Shown one piece after another: positions 49,918 through 59,339 of a stretch of DNA of 64,000 nucleotides; the first letter of the stretch is position 1; each line of letters starts with the position of its first letter. The stretch lies in contig NZ_QFKX01000002.1 in the NCBI RefSeq assembly GCF_003130585.1, forward strand, positions 558,001 to 622,000, given 5' to 3'. The notes beneath the pieces were generated by a model. The model was not told where the DNA came from. It did not search any database and saw only the letters and a list, made by a program, of their open reading frames with translations. The stretch is from Brachybacterium endophyticum (GTDB taxonomy: Bacteria; Actinomycetota; Actinomycetes; Actinomycetales; Dermabacteraceae). The position numbers were made by a program, and so were the translations under genes.

Positions 49918-52575
49918 TCAGCCGCGCGGCTTCTTGACCGGCGGTTCGCCGAGCTCGACGTCCGCGGTGTCGATCTCCTCGCCCCCACCGGTGATGGTCA
50001 GCGACTCGATCCTGCCGAGCGCCGTGAGGTCGCCGCGGGCGGCCTCCAGATGCTCCACCGCCTGCGCGGGGGCGCTCACGGTGACCTGCAGGATCGGCGT
50101 CTTCTGGGAGACCTTGGCGTCGGACTTGATGCGTCGCAGCACGATCGCGGCCTGCTCGACGGTCGTCAGCAGGGCGGCGTCCCGGCCGGCTGCGGCCTCG
50201 CGCAGCGGAGCCGACTCGGGCCAGGCCTGGGTGTGCACGCTGCCCTCGCGCCACCACGACCAGACCTCCTCGGTCGCGAAGACGACCACCGGGGCGAACA
50301 GGCGCAGCAGCACCTCGAGCGCGATCGCCAGCGCGGCCCGCGCGGAGGCGACGCCCTGCTCGCCCGCGCTGCCGTGCGCGCGGTCCTTGATCAGCTCGAT
50401 GTAGTCGTCGCAGAAGGTCCAGAAGAAGGGCTCGACGACCTCGAGGGCACGCGCGTAGTCCATCTCCTCGAAGGCCGCGGTGGCGGTGTCCACGACACCG
50501 GCGAGGCTCGCGAGCATCGCGCGGTCCAGGGACGCGGTGACCGCGGCGGGATCAGCGGCCAGGCGACCCGAGGGATCCGCGGGGGCCTCGCCGAAGCCGA
50601 GCGCGAACTTCGAGGCGTTGAGGATCTTGATGGCCAGGCGCCGGCCGATCTTCATCTGGCCCTCGTCGAAGGCCGTGTCCACGCCCTGGCGGGCACGCCC
50701 GGCCCAGTAGCGCACACCGTCGGAGCCGTGGCTGTGCAGCAGGCCGATCGGGGTCACCACGTTGCCCTTGGACTTGCTCATCTTCTTGCGGTCCGGATCC
50801 AGGATCCAGCCGTTGATCGAGGTGTTGGTCCAGGGCAGGGAGTCCTGCTGCAGGTGCGAGCGGACGATAGTGGAGAACAGCCAGGTGCGGATGATGTCGT
50901 GGCCCTGCGGGCGCAGGTCCATCGGGTAGACCTTCGCGAACAGCTCCGGATCGGCGTCCCAGCCGCCTGCGAGCTGCGGGGTCAGGGAGCTCGTCGCCCA
51001 GGTGTCGAGGATGTCGGGGTCGGCTGTGAAGCCACCCGGCTGCTCGCGCTGGGCCTCCTCGTAGCCGGCGGGCACGTCGGTCGTCGGATCGATCGGCAGA
51101 CGCTCGACCTCGGGGGTGAGCACCGTGTCGTAGTCGACCTCGCCGGCGGCGTCCAGGGCGTACCAGACCGGGATCGGCACCCCGTAGAAGCGCTGGCGGG
51201 AGACCAGCCAGTCGCCGACCAGGCCCTCCACCCAGTTGCGGTAGCGCGACTCCATGTAGGCGGGGTGCCAGGTGATCTCGGCGCCGCGGGCGATGAGGGC
51301 GTCGCGCAGCCCGCCCTCGCTGCTGTCGCGCCCGCCATTGGTGAGGTACCACTGGCGGCTGGTGACGTACTCGAGGGCCTTGTCGCCGTTCTCGTAGAAC
51401 TTCACGGGGTGGGTGATCTTCTTCGGCTCGCCGACCAGGTCGCCGCTCTCGGTGACCATCTCGACCACGCGCTTCTGCGCGCTGAACACGGTCAGGCCGG
51501 CGAGCTCGGCGTAGCGCTCCTGGCCCTCGGCCGAGGTGATCCACGGCGCCTCGGGCAGGAAGCGGCCGTCCCGGCCGATCACGCTGCGGGTGGGCAGCTC
51601 GAGCTCGCGCCACCAGGTCACGTCGTTGGCGTCACCGAAGGTGCAGATCATGGCGATGCCCGCGCCCTTGTCCGCCTGGGCGAGCGGGTGCGCCATCACG
51701 GGCACCTCGACGCCGAACAGGGGAGAGGTGACCGTGGTGCCGAACAGGTCCTGGTAGCGCTCGTCGTCCGGGTGGGCGACGAGGGCCACGCAGGCGGGCA
51801 GCAGCTCGGGGCGGGTGGTCTCGATGAAGACCTTCTCGCCGCTGCCGTCGGTCTTCGCGAAGCCGATGCGGTGGTAGGCACCGTCGCGCTCGCGGTCCTC
51901 CTGCTCGGCCTGCGCGACCGCGGTGCGGTAGGTGACGTCCCACATGGTGGGGGCCTCGGACTGGTAGGCCTGGCCCTTCTCGAGGTTCTCGAGGAAGGCC
52001 CGCTGGCTGGTGGCCCGGGAGCGGGCGTCGATCGTCTGGTAGCTGTGGTTCCAGTCGACCGAGAGGCCCAGGGTGCGGAAGACCTCCTCGAAGGAGGCCT
52101 CGTCGACCTTCGTCAGCTTCTCGCAGAGCTCGATGAAGTTCCGGCGCGAGATCGGCGTCTGGTTCGCGGCCTTGGAGGACTTGTTGTCGCCGCCCTCCTG
52201 CGGGGGCGTGAAGTCCTCCTCGTAGGGCAGCGACGGGTCGCAGCGCACCCCGAAGTAGTTCTGCACGCGGCGCTCGGTGGGCAGGCCGTTGTCGTCCCAG
52301 CCCAGCGGGTAGAACACGTTCTTCCCGCGCATGCGCTGGTAGCGCACGATCATGTCGGCCTGGGAGTAGCCGAAGACGTGGCCGATGTGCAGGGAGCCCG
52401 ACGCCGTGGGCGGCGGGGTGTCGACGCTGAACACCTGGTCACGGGTGGTGTCGGCGTCGAAGGCGTAGACCTGGGCCTCGTCCCATACGCGGTCCCACTT
52501 GTCCTCGAGGCCCTCGAGGGTGGGCTTGTCGGGGAGAGCGGACGCGGCGTTCGGGCGCGGGGCGGTATCGGTCAT
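49918..52575 (-). CDS. valS: Valine--tRNA ligase, archaeal-like type
   Basis: 885 residues, class Ia synthetase. HIGH motif in GSLHIGHVFGY, KMSKS in DRKKMSKSKGNVV, a CP1 editing domain with ETTRPELLPACVALVAHP, and anticodon-binding helices (EPFFWTFCDDYIELIKDRAHG). The opening TPPPTASGSLHIGH and the DWNHSYQTIDARSRATSQRAFL block fit the second bacterial ValRS subfamily, which is closer to archaeal enzymes and lacks the long C-terminal coiled-coil arm. The ATG at 52575 matches the family start (MTDTAPRPNAAS); the upstream in-frame extension is not conserved-looking. Confidence 0.93.
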   Translation of the reverse strand: MTDTAPRPNAASALPDKPTLEGLEDKWDRVWDEAQVYAFDADTTRDQVFSVDTPPPTASGSLHIGHVFGYSQADMIVRYQRMRGKNVFYPLGWDDNGLPTERRVQNYFGVRCDPSLPYEEDFTPPQEGGDNKSSKAANQTPISRRNFIELCEKLTKVDEASFEEVFRTLGLSVDWNHSYQTIDARSRATSQRAFLENLEKGQAYQSEAPTMWDVTYRTAVAQAEQEDRERDGAYHRIGFAKTDGSGEKVFIETTRPELLPACVALVAHPDDERYQDLFGTTVTSPLFGVEVPVMAHPLAQADKGAGIAMICTFGDANDVTWWRELELPTRSVIGRDGRFLPEAPWITSAEGQERYAELAGLTVFSAQKRVVEMVTESGDLVGEPKKITHPVKFYENGDKALEYVTSRQWYLTNGGRDSSEGGLRDALIARGAEITWHPAYMESRYRNWVEGLVGDWLVSRQRFYGVPIPVWYALDAAGEVDYDTVLTPEVERLPIDPTTDVPAGYEEAQREQPGGFTADPDILDTWATSSLTPQLAGGWDADPELFAKVYPMDLRPQGHDIIRTWLFSTIVRSHLQQDSLPWTNTSINGWILDPDRKKMSKSKGNVVTPIGLLHSHGSDGVRYWAGRARQGVDTAFDEGQMKIGRRLAIKILNASKFALGFGEAPADPSGRLAADPAAVTASLDRAMLASLAGVVDTATAAFEEMDYARALEVVEPFFWTFCDDYIELIKDRAHGSAGEQGVASARAALAIALEVLLRLFAPVVVFATEEVWSWWREGSVHTQAWPESAPLREAAAGRDAALLTTVEQAAIVLRRIKSDAKVSQKTPILQVTVSAPAQAVEHLEAARGDLTALGRIESLTITGGGEEIDTADVELGEPPVKKPRG

Positions 52576-52665
52576 GGGGCCATTGTTCCAGGCATCGTGC
52601 CTGAGGGCGCAATCCTGCGACGTGATCACGGGCGCATCGCGCGGCGGTTCCCGGCGGCCCCGCTG

Positions 52666-53724
52666 TCACGGCACCCGCTGGGTCCACTCCTCGGTGCCGA
52701 ACTTGGTCTCCACCAGGTGCCGGGCCTTCCCGAGCTCGTCCTCGGTGTAGGCCGAGTCGTGCGTTGCGTACTTGCCGCGGAAGTAGTCCAGGAAGCTGTC
52801 GATGATCGCCTCGCGGGTCATGCCGGTCTGCGAGCGCATCGGGTCCACGCGCTTGTTCGCGCTGCGGGTGCCCTTGTCCGAGAGCTTCTCGCGGCCCACG
52901 CGCAGCACCTCGCCCATCTTGTCGGCGTCGATGTCGTAGCTCATCGTCACGTGGTGCAGCACCACGCCGTCGGCGAAGCGGCGCTGGGCGGCCCCGCCGA
53001 TCTTGCCCTTGTCCGAGGCGATGTCGTTCAGCGGCACGTAGCGGGCGCGCACGCCGATCTCGGCGAGGGCCCCCATCACCCAGTCGTCGAGATAGGCGTA
53101 GGACTGCTCGAAGCTCAGGCCCTCCACGAGCGAGGACGGCACCACGAGCGAGTAGGTCAGGCAGTTGCCGGCCTCCATGAACATCGCGCCGCCCCCGGTG
53201 ATCCGGCGCACCACCCCGATGCCGTGCTCGGCGGCGCCCTCGGGATCGATCTCGTTCTTCACGCTCTGGTAGGAACCGATCACCACCAGCGGCGAGTCCC
53301 AGTCCCAGATCCGCAGCAGCGGCCGGCGCCTGCCCGCGGCGACCTCGTGGGGGAGGACCTCGTCGAGGGCGACGTGCATGATCGGGGCCATCGTGACCGG
53401 CCCGATCACGTCGAACTCGTGATCGTCCCAGCTGGTCGCGTTGCCCAGGGCTCGGCGCACGGCGATCGCGACCGCATCGGCGTCGAAGCCGATCATCTCG
53501 ACGTCGCCGTGGCGGGCGGCGAGGCGGGAGGTGATCGACTCGGTGATCTGCTGGGCGCTGGCCTTCACCGGCAGACCGACGATCGCGGCGTCGATGTCCT
53601 CGAGGGCCTCATCGGGTTCGAGGAAGAAGTCCCCGAACACGTGCGCGGAGGTGATGACACCGTCGGAGGCCTCGACCTCGACCGAGACGAGCTTGCCACC
53701 GCGGACCTTGAACGCACCGTTCAC
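52666..53724 (-). CDS. lplA: Lipoate-protein ligase with N-terminal accessory domain
   Basis: 352 residues. It attaches lipoate to E2 subunits and GcvH via lipoyl-AMP. The N-terminal 90 residues (VNGAFKVRGGKLVSVEVEASDGVITSAHVFGDFFLEPDEA) resemble the LplA C-terminal/LplB accessory domain, here placed first. The catalytic domain follows (about 100-340): VRRITGGGAMFM (lipoyl-AMP loop), SLVVPSSL, and the ligase Lys in ASDKGKIGGAAQRR. GTG start with AGAGG upstream. Ninety bases separate it from valS. Biotin or octanoate ligation is less likely given the motif set. Confidence 0.83.
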   Translation of the reverse strand: MNGAFKVRGGKLVSVEVEASDGVITSAHVFGDFFLEPDEALEDIDAAIVGLPVKASAQQITESITSRLAARHGDVEMIGFDADAVAIAVRRALGNATSWDDHEFDVIGPVTMAPIMHVALDEVLPHEVAAGRRRPLLRIWDWDSPLVVIGSYQSVKNEIDPEGAAEHGIGVVRRITGGGAMFMEAGNCLTYSLVVPSSLVEGLSFEQSYAYLDDWVMGALAEIGVRARYVPLNDIASDKGKIGGAAQRRFADGVVLHHVTMSYDIDADKMGEVLRVGREKLSDKGTRSANKRVDPMRSQTGMTREAIIDSFLDYFRGKYATHDSAYTEDELGKARHLVETKFGTEEWTQRVP

Positions 53725-53838
53725 CGGATATGCCTCTCTGCGAGCTGGACAGGGCGCCGGAGTGGGCCCGCCGTCCATTGTCCCAGCCGCGGCGCCGATC
53801 GGCGGTGTGAGCCGCACGGCCCGGGTCCGCACCGCCGC

Positions 53839-55107
53839 TCAGGGCTTGGTGGCCAGCGAGTGCAGCGCCTCGTGGACGTCGGTGACGAACTCCTGGACGG
53901 AGGCGGACTTCTTGGCCTGCACGACATAGGTGCGGTTGTCGAACTCGCGGGTGACCCGCGGCAGCAGCGTGCGCCAGGTGCTCGAACCGCCGATCGAGAC
54001 CAGGAAGGTGCCCGAGCGGGGGATCGAGGGAGCGTGCACGCGCACCGAGAGGCGGTCCTCGGTCATGTCCGGCTGCTGGCGCGGCACCAGCGGGAACCCT
54101 GCGGCCTCGAGCCGCCCCGGATCCAGGACCTCCCACAGCAGCGAGCGGGCGTCCTCCACCTTGCGCGAGGCGGGAGTGCCCAGGAACGGCGACGGGTCCA
54201 CGGTGAGGTCGGGGTCGTGGCGCCAGTCGGGTGCGGCGGCGATCTCCTGCAGGCGCGCGTTCGCGGCCTCGTGCTCCTCGTCCCCGTCCAGGGCGCCGAT
54301 GCCCAGCGGGAGGGTGCGTTGGGGGCGTGAGCCGACCAGCCAGATCGCGGAGCCGTCCTCGACCGCGTCGAACTCGACCCCGAGGTCCTCGTTGCTGCCG
54401 CCTGCGTGGAGCCAGGCGCGGGGGTGGCTGCGGCTGGAGGAGAAGCGCGGGGAGCGGTGGATCAGCGTGCGGCTGATCAGCAGCATCGAGCGCAGGTGGT
54501 CACGCAGCTCGTTGGTGACCTCCTCGTCCAGCAGCACCTTGGGGGCGATCGGCTGCTGGGCGTCCTCGACGGCCTCGTTCTCCCCGAACTCGGCCAGGGC
54601 GGTCCACAGCTCGGCGCTCTCGGGGTCGCGCTGGACCAGGCGCTTGGCCAGCTGCGCCCACGTCACCATCAGCATCCTGCCGGTCGGGTCCTCGACCTTG
54701 CGCACCTGGGACCGGCGTGAGCGGGGCACGATCAGCAGCAGGCGGCTGCCGGGGGCGTGGTCGAGGCCGCCCAAGAGGGTGTGCAGGCGCTCCTCGCCGA
54801 GATCCCCGTCGATCACGAGCTTGATGCCGAGGAACTCGGGACCGGCGCCCGAGGGGGCCCGACCGATCAGGTCGTAGGCGTCGGGGGTGGTGCGGGTAGT
54901 GGTGCGGAACGCCGGGGCCCTGCCGGAGATCCCGGCGACGTGGCGGGCGAACTGGCGGCGCGCGCGCCGGTCGCGCAGCACGTGGTCGAGCATGCCGCGG
55001 GCCATCGCCTCGTGGCGTGTGCGCGTGTCGTCGTGCCGGATCTGCTTCGGGACGGCGTCCAGGCCGCCGGCGATCATCCGCCCGACGGACGGGCTGGCAG
55101 GGCTCAC
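53839..55107 (-). CDS. Conserved-looking protein of unknown function
   Basis: 422 residues, soluble, no signal peptide. A basic N-terminus (about 20-65) precedes strands such as PEFLGIKLVIDGDLGEERLHTLLGG and SRLLLIVPRSRRSQVRK, an arrangement loosely like a PD-(D/E)xK nuclease core (acidic residue, then Glu-x-x-x-x-Lys), but I cannot confirm it. The middle has helical, acidic stretches; the C-terminus (SGTFLVSIGGSSTWRTLLPRV and REFDNRTYVVQAKKSASVQEFV) is a compact beta-rich end. Codon use and GC match its neighbours. It may be a DNA-related protein; I do not recognise the family. Confidence 0.6.
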   Translation of the reverse strand: MSPASPSVGRMIAGGLDAVPKQIRHDDTRTRHEAMARGMLDHVLRDRRARRQFARHVAGISGRAPAFRTTTRTTPDAYDLIGRAPSGAGPEFLGIKLVIDGDLGEERLHTLLGGLDHAPGSRLLLIVPRSRRSQVRKVEDPTGRMLMVTWAQLAKRLVQRDPESAELWTALAEFGENEAVEDAQQPIAPKVLLDEEVTNELRDHLRSMLLISRTLIHRSPRFSSSRSHPRAWLHAGGSNEDLGVEFDAVEDGSAIWLVGSRPQRTLPLGIGALDGDEEHEAANARLQEIAAAPDWRHDPDLTVDPSPFLGTPASRKVEDARSLLWEVLDPGRLEAAGFPLVPRQQPDMTEDRLSVRVHAPSIPRSGTFLVSIGGSSTWRTLLPRVTREFDNRTYVVQAKKSASVQEFVTDVHEALHSLATKP

Positions 55108-55184
55108 GGGCGTCTCCTTCCACGTGGGGCGAGCGTCGGTCGGTGCGCTCGGGATCGAGGATACGGCGCTGCCCGGCGACCGCG

Positions 55185-56279
55185 TCAGCGACCGCGCGCG
55201 TAGATCTCCCGCACCAGGTCCTCGATCGCGGGCTCGGCGAGGGAGAGATCGGCGATCTCGGCCTGCTCGCCCACGGCGGCCAGCAGCCGCGGCACCGTCA
55301 TCTCGCTGCCGTGGAAGGCGATCCGATGGCGGATGCCCTCCGCCTCGACCGCGAGCGTCGAGACCCCCGCGGGCAGGGTGAGCCGCTCCTGCGGCTCCGC
55401 GAGGTCGATGATCAGCTCGCGCGGAGCCCCGAGGGACTCGCGGAAGCCGGCGAGCGGCCCGTCGAAGGCGACGGTCCCGGAGTTCACGACGACGATCCGC
55501 TCGCAGAGCCGTTCGACGTCGCTCATGTCGTGGGTGGTCAGGAACAGGGTCGTCCCGCGCTCCTCGCGGTCCTCGCGCAGGAAGCGGCGCAGGCCCTCCT
55601 TGGAGATCATGTCCAGCCCGATGGTCGGCTCATCGAGGATCACCAGGCGCGGGGAGTGCAGCAGGGCGGCCGCGACCTCACCGCGCATGCGCTGGCCCAG
55701 CGAGAGCTGACGCACCGGACGGTCCAGGAAGTCCTGCAGGTCCAGACCCTCGACGAGGCGTGAGAGGCGAGCGGTGCGGGCGGACTCGGGGAGGCGGTGC
55801 ATCGCCCCCAGGATCCGGAAGGAATCCCGCAGCGGCAGGTCCCACCACAGCTGGGAGCGCTGTCCGAAGACCACGCCGATCTCCCGGCTCAGCCGACGGC
55901 GCTCGGGGACCGGTCGTCGCCCCAGGACGCGCACATGACCCGCCGTGGGCTGCAGGATGCCGGTCATCATCTTGATCGTGGTGGACTTCCCGGCACCGTT
56001 GGCGCCCACGAAGCCGACGGCCTCACCCGGGTCGACCCGGAGACTGACGTCGTCGACCGCGCGGATGATCCTCTGCGCCCTGCGAGCACCGCGCACGCCA
56101 CGGGGGATCCGGGCTCCGAGGGCGGCGCGGTCCCGGCGGGGCCCGCGGGTCGCCGTGGTCCGCGAGGGGTCGTCCGGCGTCTCGTGCGGTGCGTCGGCCG
56201 TGGTCCGCCGTCGGCCGCGCACGACGTAGTCGCGGCGCAGGGCCCGCAGCTCGATCGCGGGGTCGTTCGAGGTCGTCAT
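55185..56279 (-). CDS. ABC-2 exporter ATP-binding protein
   Basis: 364 residues. Walker A GANGAGKSTTIK, Q-loop region VVFGQRSQLWW, signature LSLGQRMRGE, Walker B LVILDEPTIGLD and H-loop TTHDMSDVE. The family form with Phe-Gly-Gln-Arg in the Q-loop is typical of ATPases paired with DUF990-type ABC-2 permeases. A 45-residue Arg/Thr/Pro-rich insertion (about 20-65) interrupts the first strands. The C-terminal 85 residues form a regulatory-like extension. Its start overlaps the next permease's stop by 4 bases, so the three genes are one unit. Confidence 0.87.
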   Translation of the reverse strand: MTTSNDPAIELRALRRDYVVRGRRRTTADAPHETPDDPSRTTATRGPRRDRAALGARIPRGVRGARRAQRIIRAVDDVSLRVDPGEAVGFVGANGAGKSTTIKMMTGILQPTAGHVRVLGRRPVPERRRLSREIGVVFGQRSQLWWDLPLRDSFRILGAMHRLPESARTARLSRLVEGLDLQDFLDRPVRQLSLGQRMRGEVAAALLHSPRLVILDEPTIGLDMISKEGLRRFLREDREERGTTLFLTTHDMSDVERLCERIVVVNSGTVAFDGPLAGFRESLGAPRELIIDLAEPQERLTLPAGVSTLAVEAEGIRHRIAFHGSEMTVPRLLAAVGEQAEIADLSLAEPAIEDLVREIYARGR

Positions 56280-57127
56280 CCGCCTGCTCCTGTGTAGTGT
56301 CGAACGCCCGAGCGCCACAGCAGGGCGGCCACGATCCAGATCAGGATCGCGACCGGTGCCCCCAGCCAGCCCGTCCACTGCGGGAGCAGGGCGGGGCCGG
56401 TGAGGTCGAGCAGGGCGAGGGTCGGGGTGTAGGCGACCAGGGTCGCCGGGATCACGAAGGTGAAGAAGGCCCGCAGCGGCAGCGGGAAGACGGCACCGGG
56501 GTTGGTGGCCACGTAGTTCCCGCCGTACGTGAAGGCGTTGGCGAACTCGCGACCGTCCACGAGCCAGAACTGCATCGCTCCGGCCATCGTGAACAGGGCG
56601 CCGAGGATCGCCGCGCCGGCCAGCGGCGCGAGGACCACCAGGAGCAGATGGGCGGGGGTGGGGGAGAAGCCGGCGATCGCCAGGGCCGTCGCCAGCATCG
56701 CGAGGCCCACGACGATCCGCCCCAGCCGCCGCAGGGAGAGGTCGAGGCTCGAGATCTGCAGCAGCATCGGGACGGGGCGGACCATCAGCGTCTCGAGCTT
56801 GCCCGAGCGGATCGCGGTCGAGAGGCCGTCGATCTCCCCGAACAGCAGATCGGCGATGCCGAAGGCCAGCGCCCCCAGGCCGTAGACCACGGCGACCTGC
56901 GGCAGCGTCATCCCTCCCAGCACGTCCACCTGGGAGAGGATCACCCACAGCTCGAGGAACTCGGTGCCGACGATCAGCACCTGCCCCAGCAGGTCCATCA
57001 GGAAGCTGGCGCGGAACGCCGCCTGCGAGCGGATGCGCGAGCCGTAGAGGGTCGCGACCATGCGCAGCAGGGAGACCGGCCGGTCGGCGGGGGAGGGCCT
57101 GGCCTGCAGGCGTCGTGACTCAGCCAC
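56276..57127 (-). CDS. ABC-2 family permease subunit (DUF990-like)
   Basis: 283 residues, six hydrophobic helices. The segment MVATLYGSRIRSQAAFRASFLMDLLG and the coupling-like loop SGKLETLMVRPVPMLLQISSLDLSLRR are typical of this permease group. It overlaps the other permease by 8 bases and the ATPase by 4. With the neighbour it would make a heterodimeric export channel; substrate unknown. Confidence 0.8.
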   Translation of the reverse strand: MAESRRLQARPSPADRPVSLLRMVATLYGSRIRSQAAFRASFLMDLLGQVLIVGTEFLELWVILSQVDVLGGMTLPQVAVVYGLGALAFGIADLLFGEIDGLSTAIRSGKLETLMVRPVPMLLQISSLDLSLRRLGRIVVGLAMLATALAIAGFSPTPAHLLLVVLAPLAGAAILGALFTMAGAMQFWLVDGREFANAFTYGGNYVATNPGAVFPLPLRAFFTFVIPATLVAYTPTLALLDLTGPALLPQWTGWLGAPVAILIWIVAALLWRSGVRHYTGAGG

Positions 57128-57914
57128 CCTGCACCTCCAGCGAGCGTGTCCCGGCCCGCAGCAGCAGCCAGGCGCCCACCGTCAGCACCGCGGCCCAGGC
57201 CACCTGGATGCCCACCTGCGGCAGCGTCTCGAGGGGTGTGAGCCGGCCGGAGAGGGCGTCGATCGGGGTCTGCACCATGGCCGGGAACGGGGTTGCACGG
57301 GTGAGCGCGATCAGCTGGTCGGGGAACCAGGCGATCGGGATCAGGAATCCCGAGAGCAGGTTCATCACCGCGGTGTAGACGACCGTCAGCCCCCGGGTCT
57401 GCACGAGCCAGAAAGCCGTCAGGTTCACGATCAGGTCGGCGAGGAAGGCGACCGTGATCGCGAGGACCACGGCCAGCAGCCCCAGCAGCCAGCTCAGCGG
57501 GTCCGTGGGCAGGGTGATGCCCGTCAGCAGGGCCCCGACCAGCATCGGGGGGATCCCCCGGGCGAGCAGCAGGAAGGCCGAGCGCCCCAGCTTCCTGGCG
57601 TAGTGCAGGCGCAGGAATCCCATCGGGCGCAGCAGGTCCACGGCGATGTCGCCCTCGTGGACCCGTTCGGCGACCTCGCGCGTGCCGAAGGCCTCGATGG
57701 GGGCCAGCAGCGCCTGGCCCAGCCACACGTAGGTCGCGGCCTGCAGGGCGTCGTACCCGCGCAGCTCCCCGCCGGCCGTCGAGATCGCTGCGAGCAGGAT
57801 CGAGGCGCGGATCAGCCCGAAGATCGAGTTGGTGAAGACGCCGGCGACGGTGGCGACGCGGTAGGTGGAGTACTGCCGGAAGGAGGCGGCGACGATGCGA
57901 CCGAAGGCGAGCAC
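57120..57914 (-). CDS. ABC-2 family permease subunit (second)
   Basis: 264 residues from the GTG at 57914; six hydrophobic helices. Conserved features include FRQYSTYRVATVAGVFTNSIFGLIRASILLA, the coupling-like HEGDIAVDLLRPMGFLRLHYARKLGRS and SGFLIPIAWFPDQL. The GTG is chosen because TAGGAT ends 7 bases upstream (also serving as a weak AGGAT ribosome site), and the residues before it look non-coding. First gene of the three-gene exporter unit. Confidence 0.8.
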   Translation of the reverse strand: MLAFGRIVAASFRQYSTYRVATVAGVFTNSIFGLIRASILLAAISTAGGELRGYDALQAATYVWLGQALLAPIEAFGTREVAERVHEGDIAVDLLRPMGFLRLHYARKLGRSAFLLLARGIPPMLVGALLTGITLPTDPLSWLLGLLAVVLAITVAFLADLIVNLTAFWLVQTRGLTVVYTAVMNLLSGFLIPIAWFPDQLIALTRATPFPAMVQTPIDALSGRLTPLETLPQVGIQVAWAAVLTVGAWLLLRAGTRSLEVQGG

Positions 57915-57921
57915 TCGGGCG

Positions 57922-57927
57922 ATCCTA
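57922..57927 (-). promoter_or_regulatory. -10-like hexamer of ABC-2 exporter operon
   Basis: TAGGAT on the minus strand, 7 bases before the GTG at 57914. Confidence 0.45.
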
Positions 57928-58009
57928 CGGTGCGACGCGTCCGCGGGGGAGGGTTTCGCGCGGGCTAGGGTGGTGCCTTCCCCGCCCCCGCCCGGAACAG
58001 GACGCCCGC

Positions 58010-59296
58010 ATGCCCTCCTCCGCACGGACCCCCGAGGCCGCGCCCGCCCCGGCCGACCAGGCCTCAGCCTCGCCCGCCGATCCCGCCCCGCGGCGTCGCC
58101 GCTTCGGTCTGCTCCCGCGGATCGTGCTCGCGATCGTGCTGGGCGTGCTGCTGGGGCTGGTGATGCCCGAGGCGCTCGCCCGCGTGTTCACGACGTTCAA
58201 CGGCCTGTTCTCCGGGTTCCTGGAGTTCCTGATCCCGCTGATCATCGTGGGTCTGGTGACCCCGGCGATCGGGGAGCTGGGCCGCGGTGCCGGCAAGATG
58301 TTGGCCCTGACCACGGCCCTGGCCTACGCCTCGACGATCCTGTGCGGGTTCTTCGCGCTCGGCGTCTCCCTCCTGCTGCTGCCCCGGCTCCTCGCCGGTG
58401 CGAGCGTGGGCACGCTGGAGAACCCCGAGGACTCGGCGATCGCGCCGTACTTCTCGATCGACATGCCGCCGGTGTTCGAGGTGATGACGGCGCTGCTGCT
58501 GTCCTTCTGCCTGGGCATCGGACTGACCCTCGTCAAGCGCGGCGCCCTGCAGGAATCCTTCGAGCAGCTGCGCACGATCGTGGTGCGCACGATCGAGGCG
58601 ATCATCATCCCGCTGCTGCCCGTCTACATCTTCGGCATGTTCCTGGGGCTGACGATGAATGGCCAGATCTGGACCGTGATCGGCACGTTCCTCGCCGTCG
58701 TGGTGATGGTCCTCGTGCTCACGGTGATCGTGCTGGTGGTGCAGTACTGCGCGGCCGGCATCGCGATGCGGCGCAATCCTCTGCGGATGCTCGCCACCAT
58801 GGCTCCCGCCTACGCGACCGCACTGGGCACGAGCTCCTCGGCCGCGAGCATCCCGGTGACCCTCCAGTGCGCGCGCCGCAACGGCGTGCCCTCGGCGATC
58901 GCCGGATTCGTGGTGCCGCTGTGCGCGACCATCCACCTCGCCGGATCCACCCTGAAGATCACCTCCTTCGCCGTCGCGATCATGCTGATCACCGGGATGG
59001 ACCTGAGCATCCCGAAGCTGATCGGCTTCGTGCTCATGCTCGGCGTCGTCATGATCGCCGCGCCCGGGGTGCCCGGCGGCGCGATCATGGCCGCCACCGG
59101 CATCCTCTCCTCGATGCTCGGCTTCGGGGACGCCGCCGTCGGCCTGATGATCGCCTCCTACATCGCGATCGACTCCTTCGGCACCGCCACCAACGTCACC
59201 GGCGACGGCGCGATCGCTGCGGTCGTCTCGCGGATCGCGAAGGGGCGCGTCTCGGGCGACCTCGAGCACGAGGAGGCCGACGCCATCGCCCTGTGA
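58010..59296 (+). CDS. Dicarboxylate/amino acid:cation symporter (DAACS family)
   Basis: 428 residues. Eight transmembrane helices plus two re-entrant hairpins, as in GltPh-type glutamate/aspartate transporters. The HP1 serine-rich tip reads GTSSSAASIPVTLQ, TM7 carries the variant HLAGSTLKITSF in place of NMDGT, HP2 is AAPGVPGGAIMAA, and TM8 ends in NVTGDGAIA. The N-terminus has a 30-residue disordered extension. Imports acidic amino acids, dicarboxylates or Ser/Thr with sodium or protons; the exact substrate is unclear. AACAGGACG is the ribosome site. TAGGGT at 57966-57971 is a likely -10. Confidence 0.85.
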   Translation: MPSSARTPEAAPAPADQASASPADPAPRRRRFGLLPRIVLAIVLGVLLGLVMPEALARVFTTFNGLFSGFLEFLIPLIIVGLVTPAIGELGRGAGKMLALTTALAYASTILCGFFALGVSLLLLPRLLAGASVGTLENPEDSAIAPYFSIDMPPVFEVMTALLLSFCLGIGLTLVKRGALQESFEQLRTIVVRTIEAIIIPLLPVYIFGMFLGLTMNGQIWTVIGTFLAVVVMVLVLTVIVLVVQYCAAGIAMRRNPLRMLATMAPAYATALGTSSSAASIPVTLQCARRNGVPSAIAGFVVPLCATIHLAGSTLKITSFAVAIMLITGMDLSIPKLIGFVLMLGVVMIAAPGVPGGAIMAATGILSSMLGFGDAAVGLMIASYIAIDSFGTATNVTGDGAIAAVVSRIAKGRVSGDLEHEEADAIAL

Positions 59297-59327
59297 CCGC
59301 ACCTTGCCCGTCCTCCGGGGCGGCACG

Positions 59328-59333
59328 TAGCCT
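59328..59333 (+). promoter_or_regulatory. -10-like hexamer of arsR-CDF operon
   Basis: TAGCCT with 6 bases before the arsR ATG at 59340. The following 59333-59356 stretch contains an imperfect inverted repeat (TGAACA ... TGTCAGG), a possible ArsR operator overlapping the start codon. Confidence 0.45.
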
Positions 59334-59339
59334 GAACAT

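Noticed and set aside
53700..53832. Upstream extension of the lipoate ligase to an ATG/GTG at 53832
   Set aside because: The added residues are Arg/Pro-rich and unlike the family; the GTG at 53724 has an AGAGG ribosome site and a family-like N-terminus.
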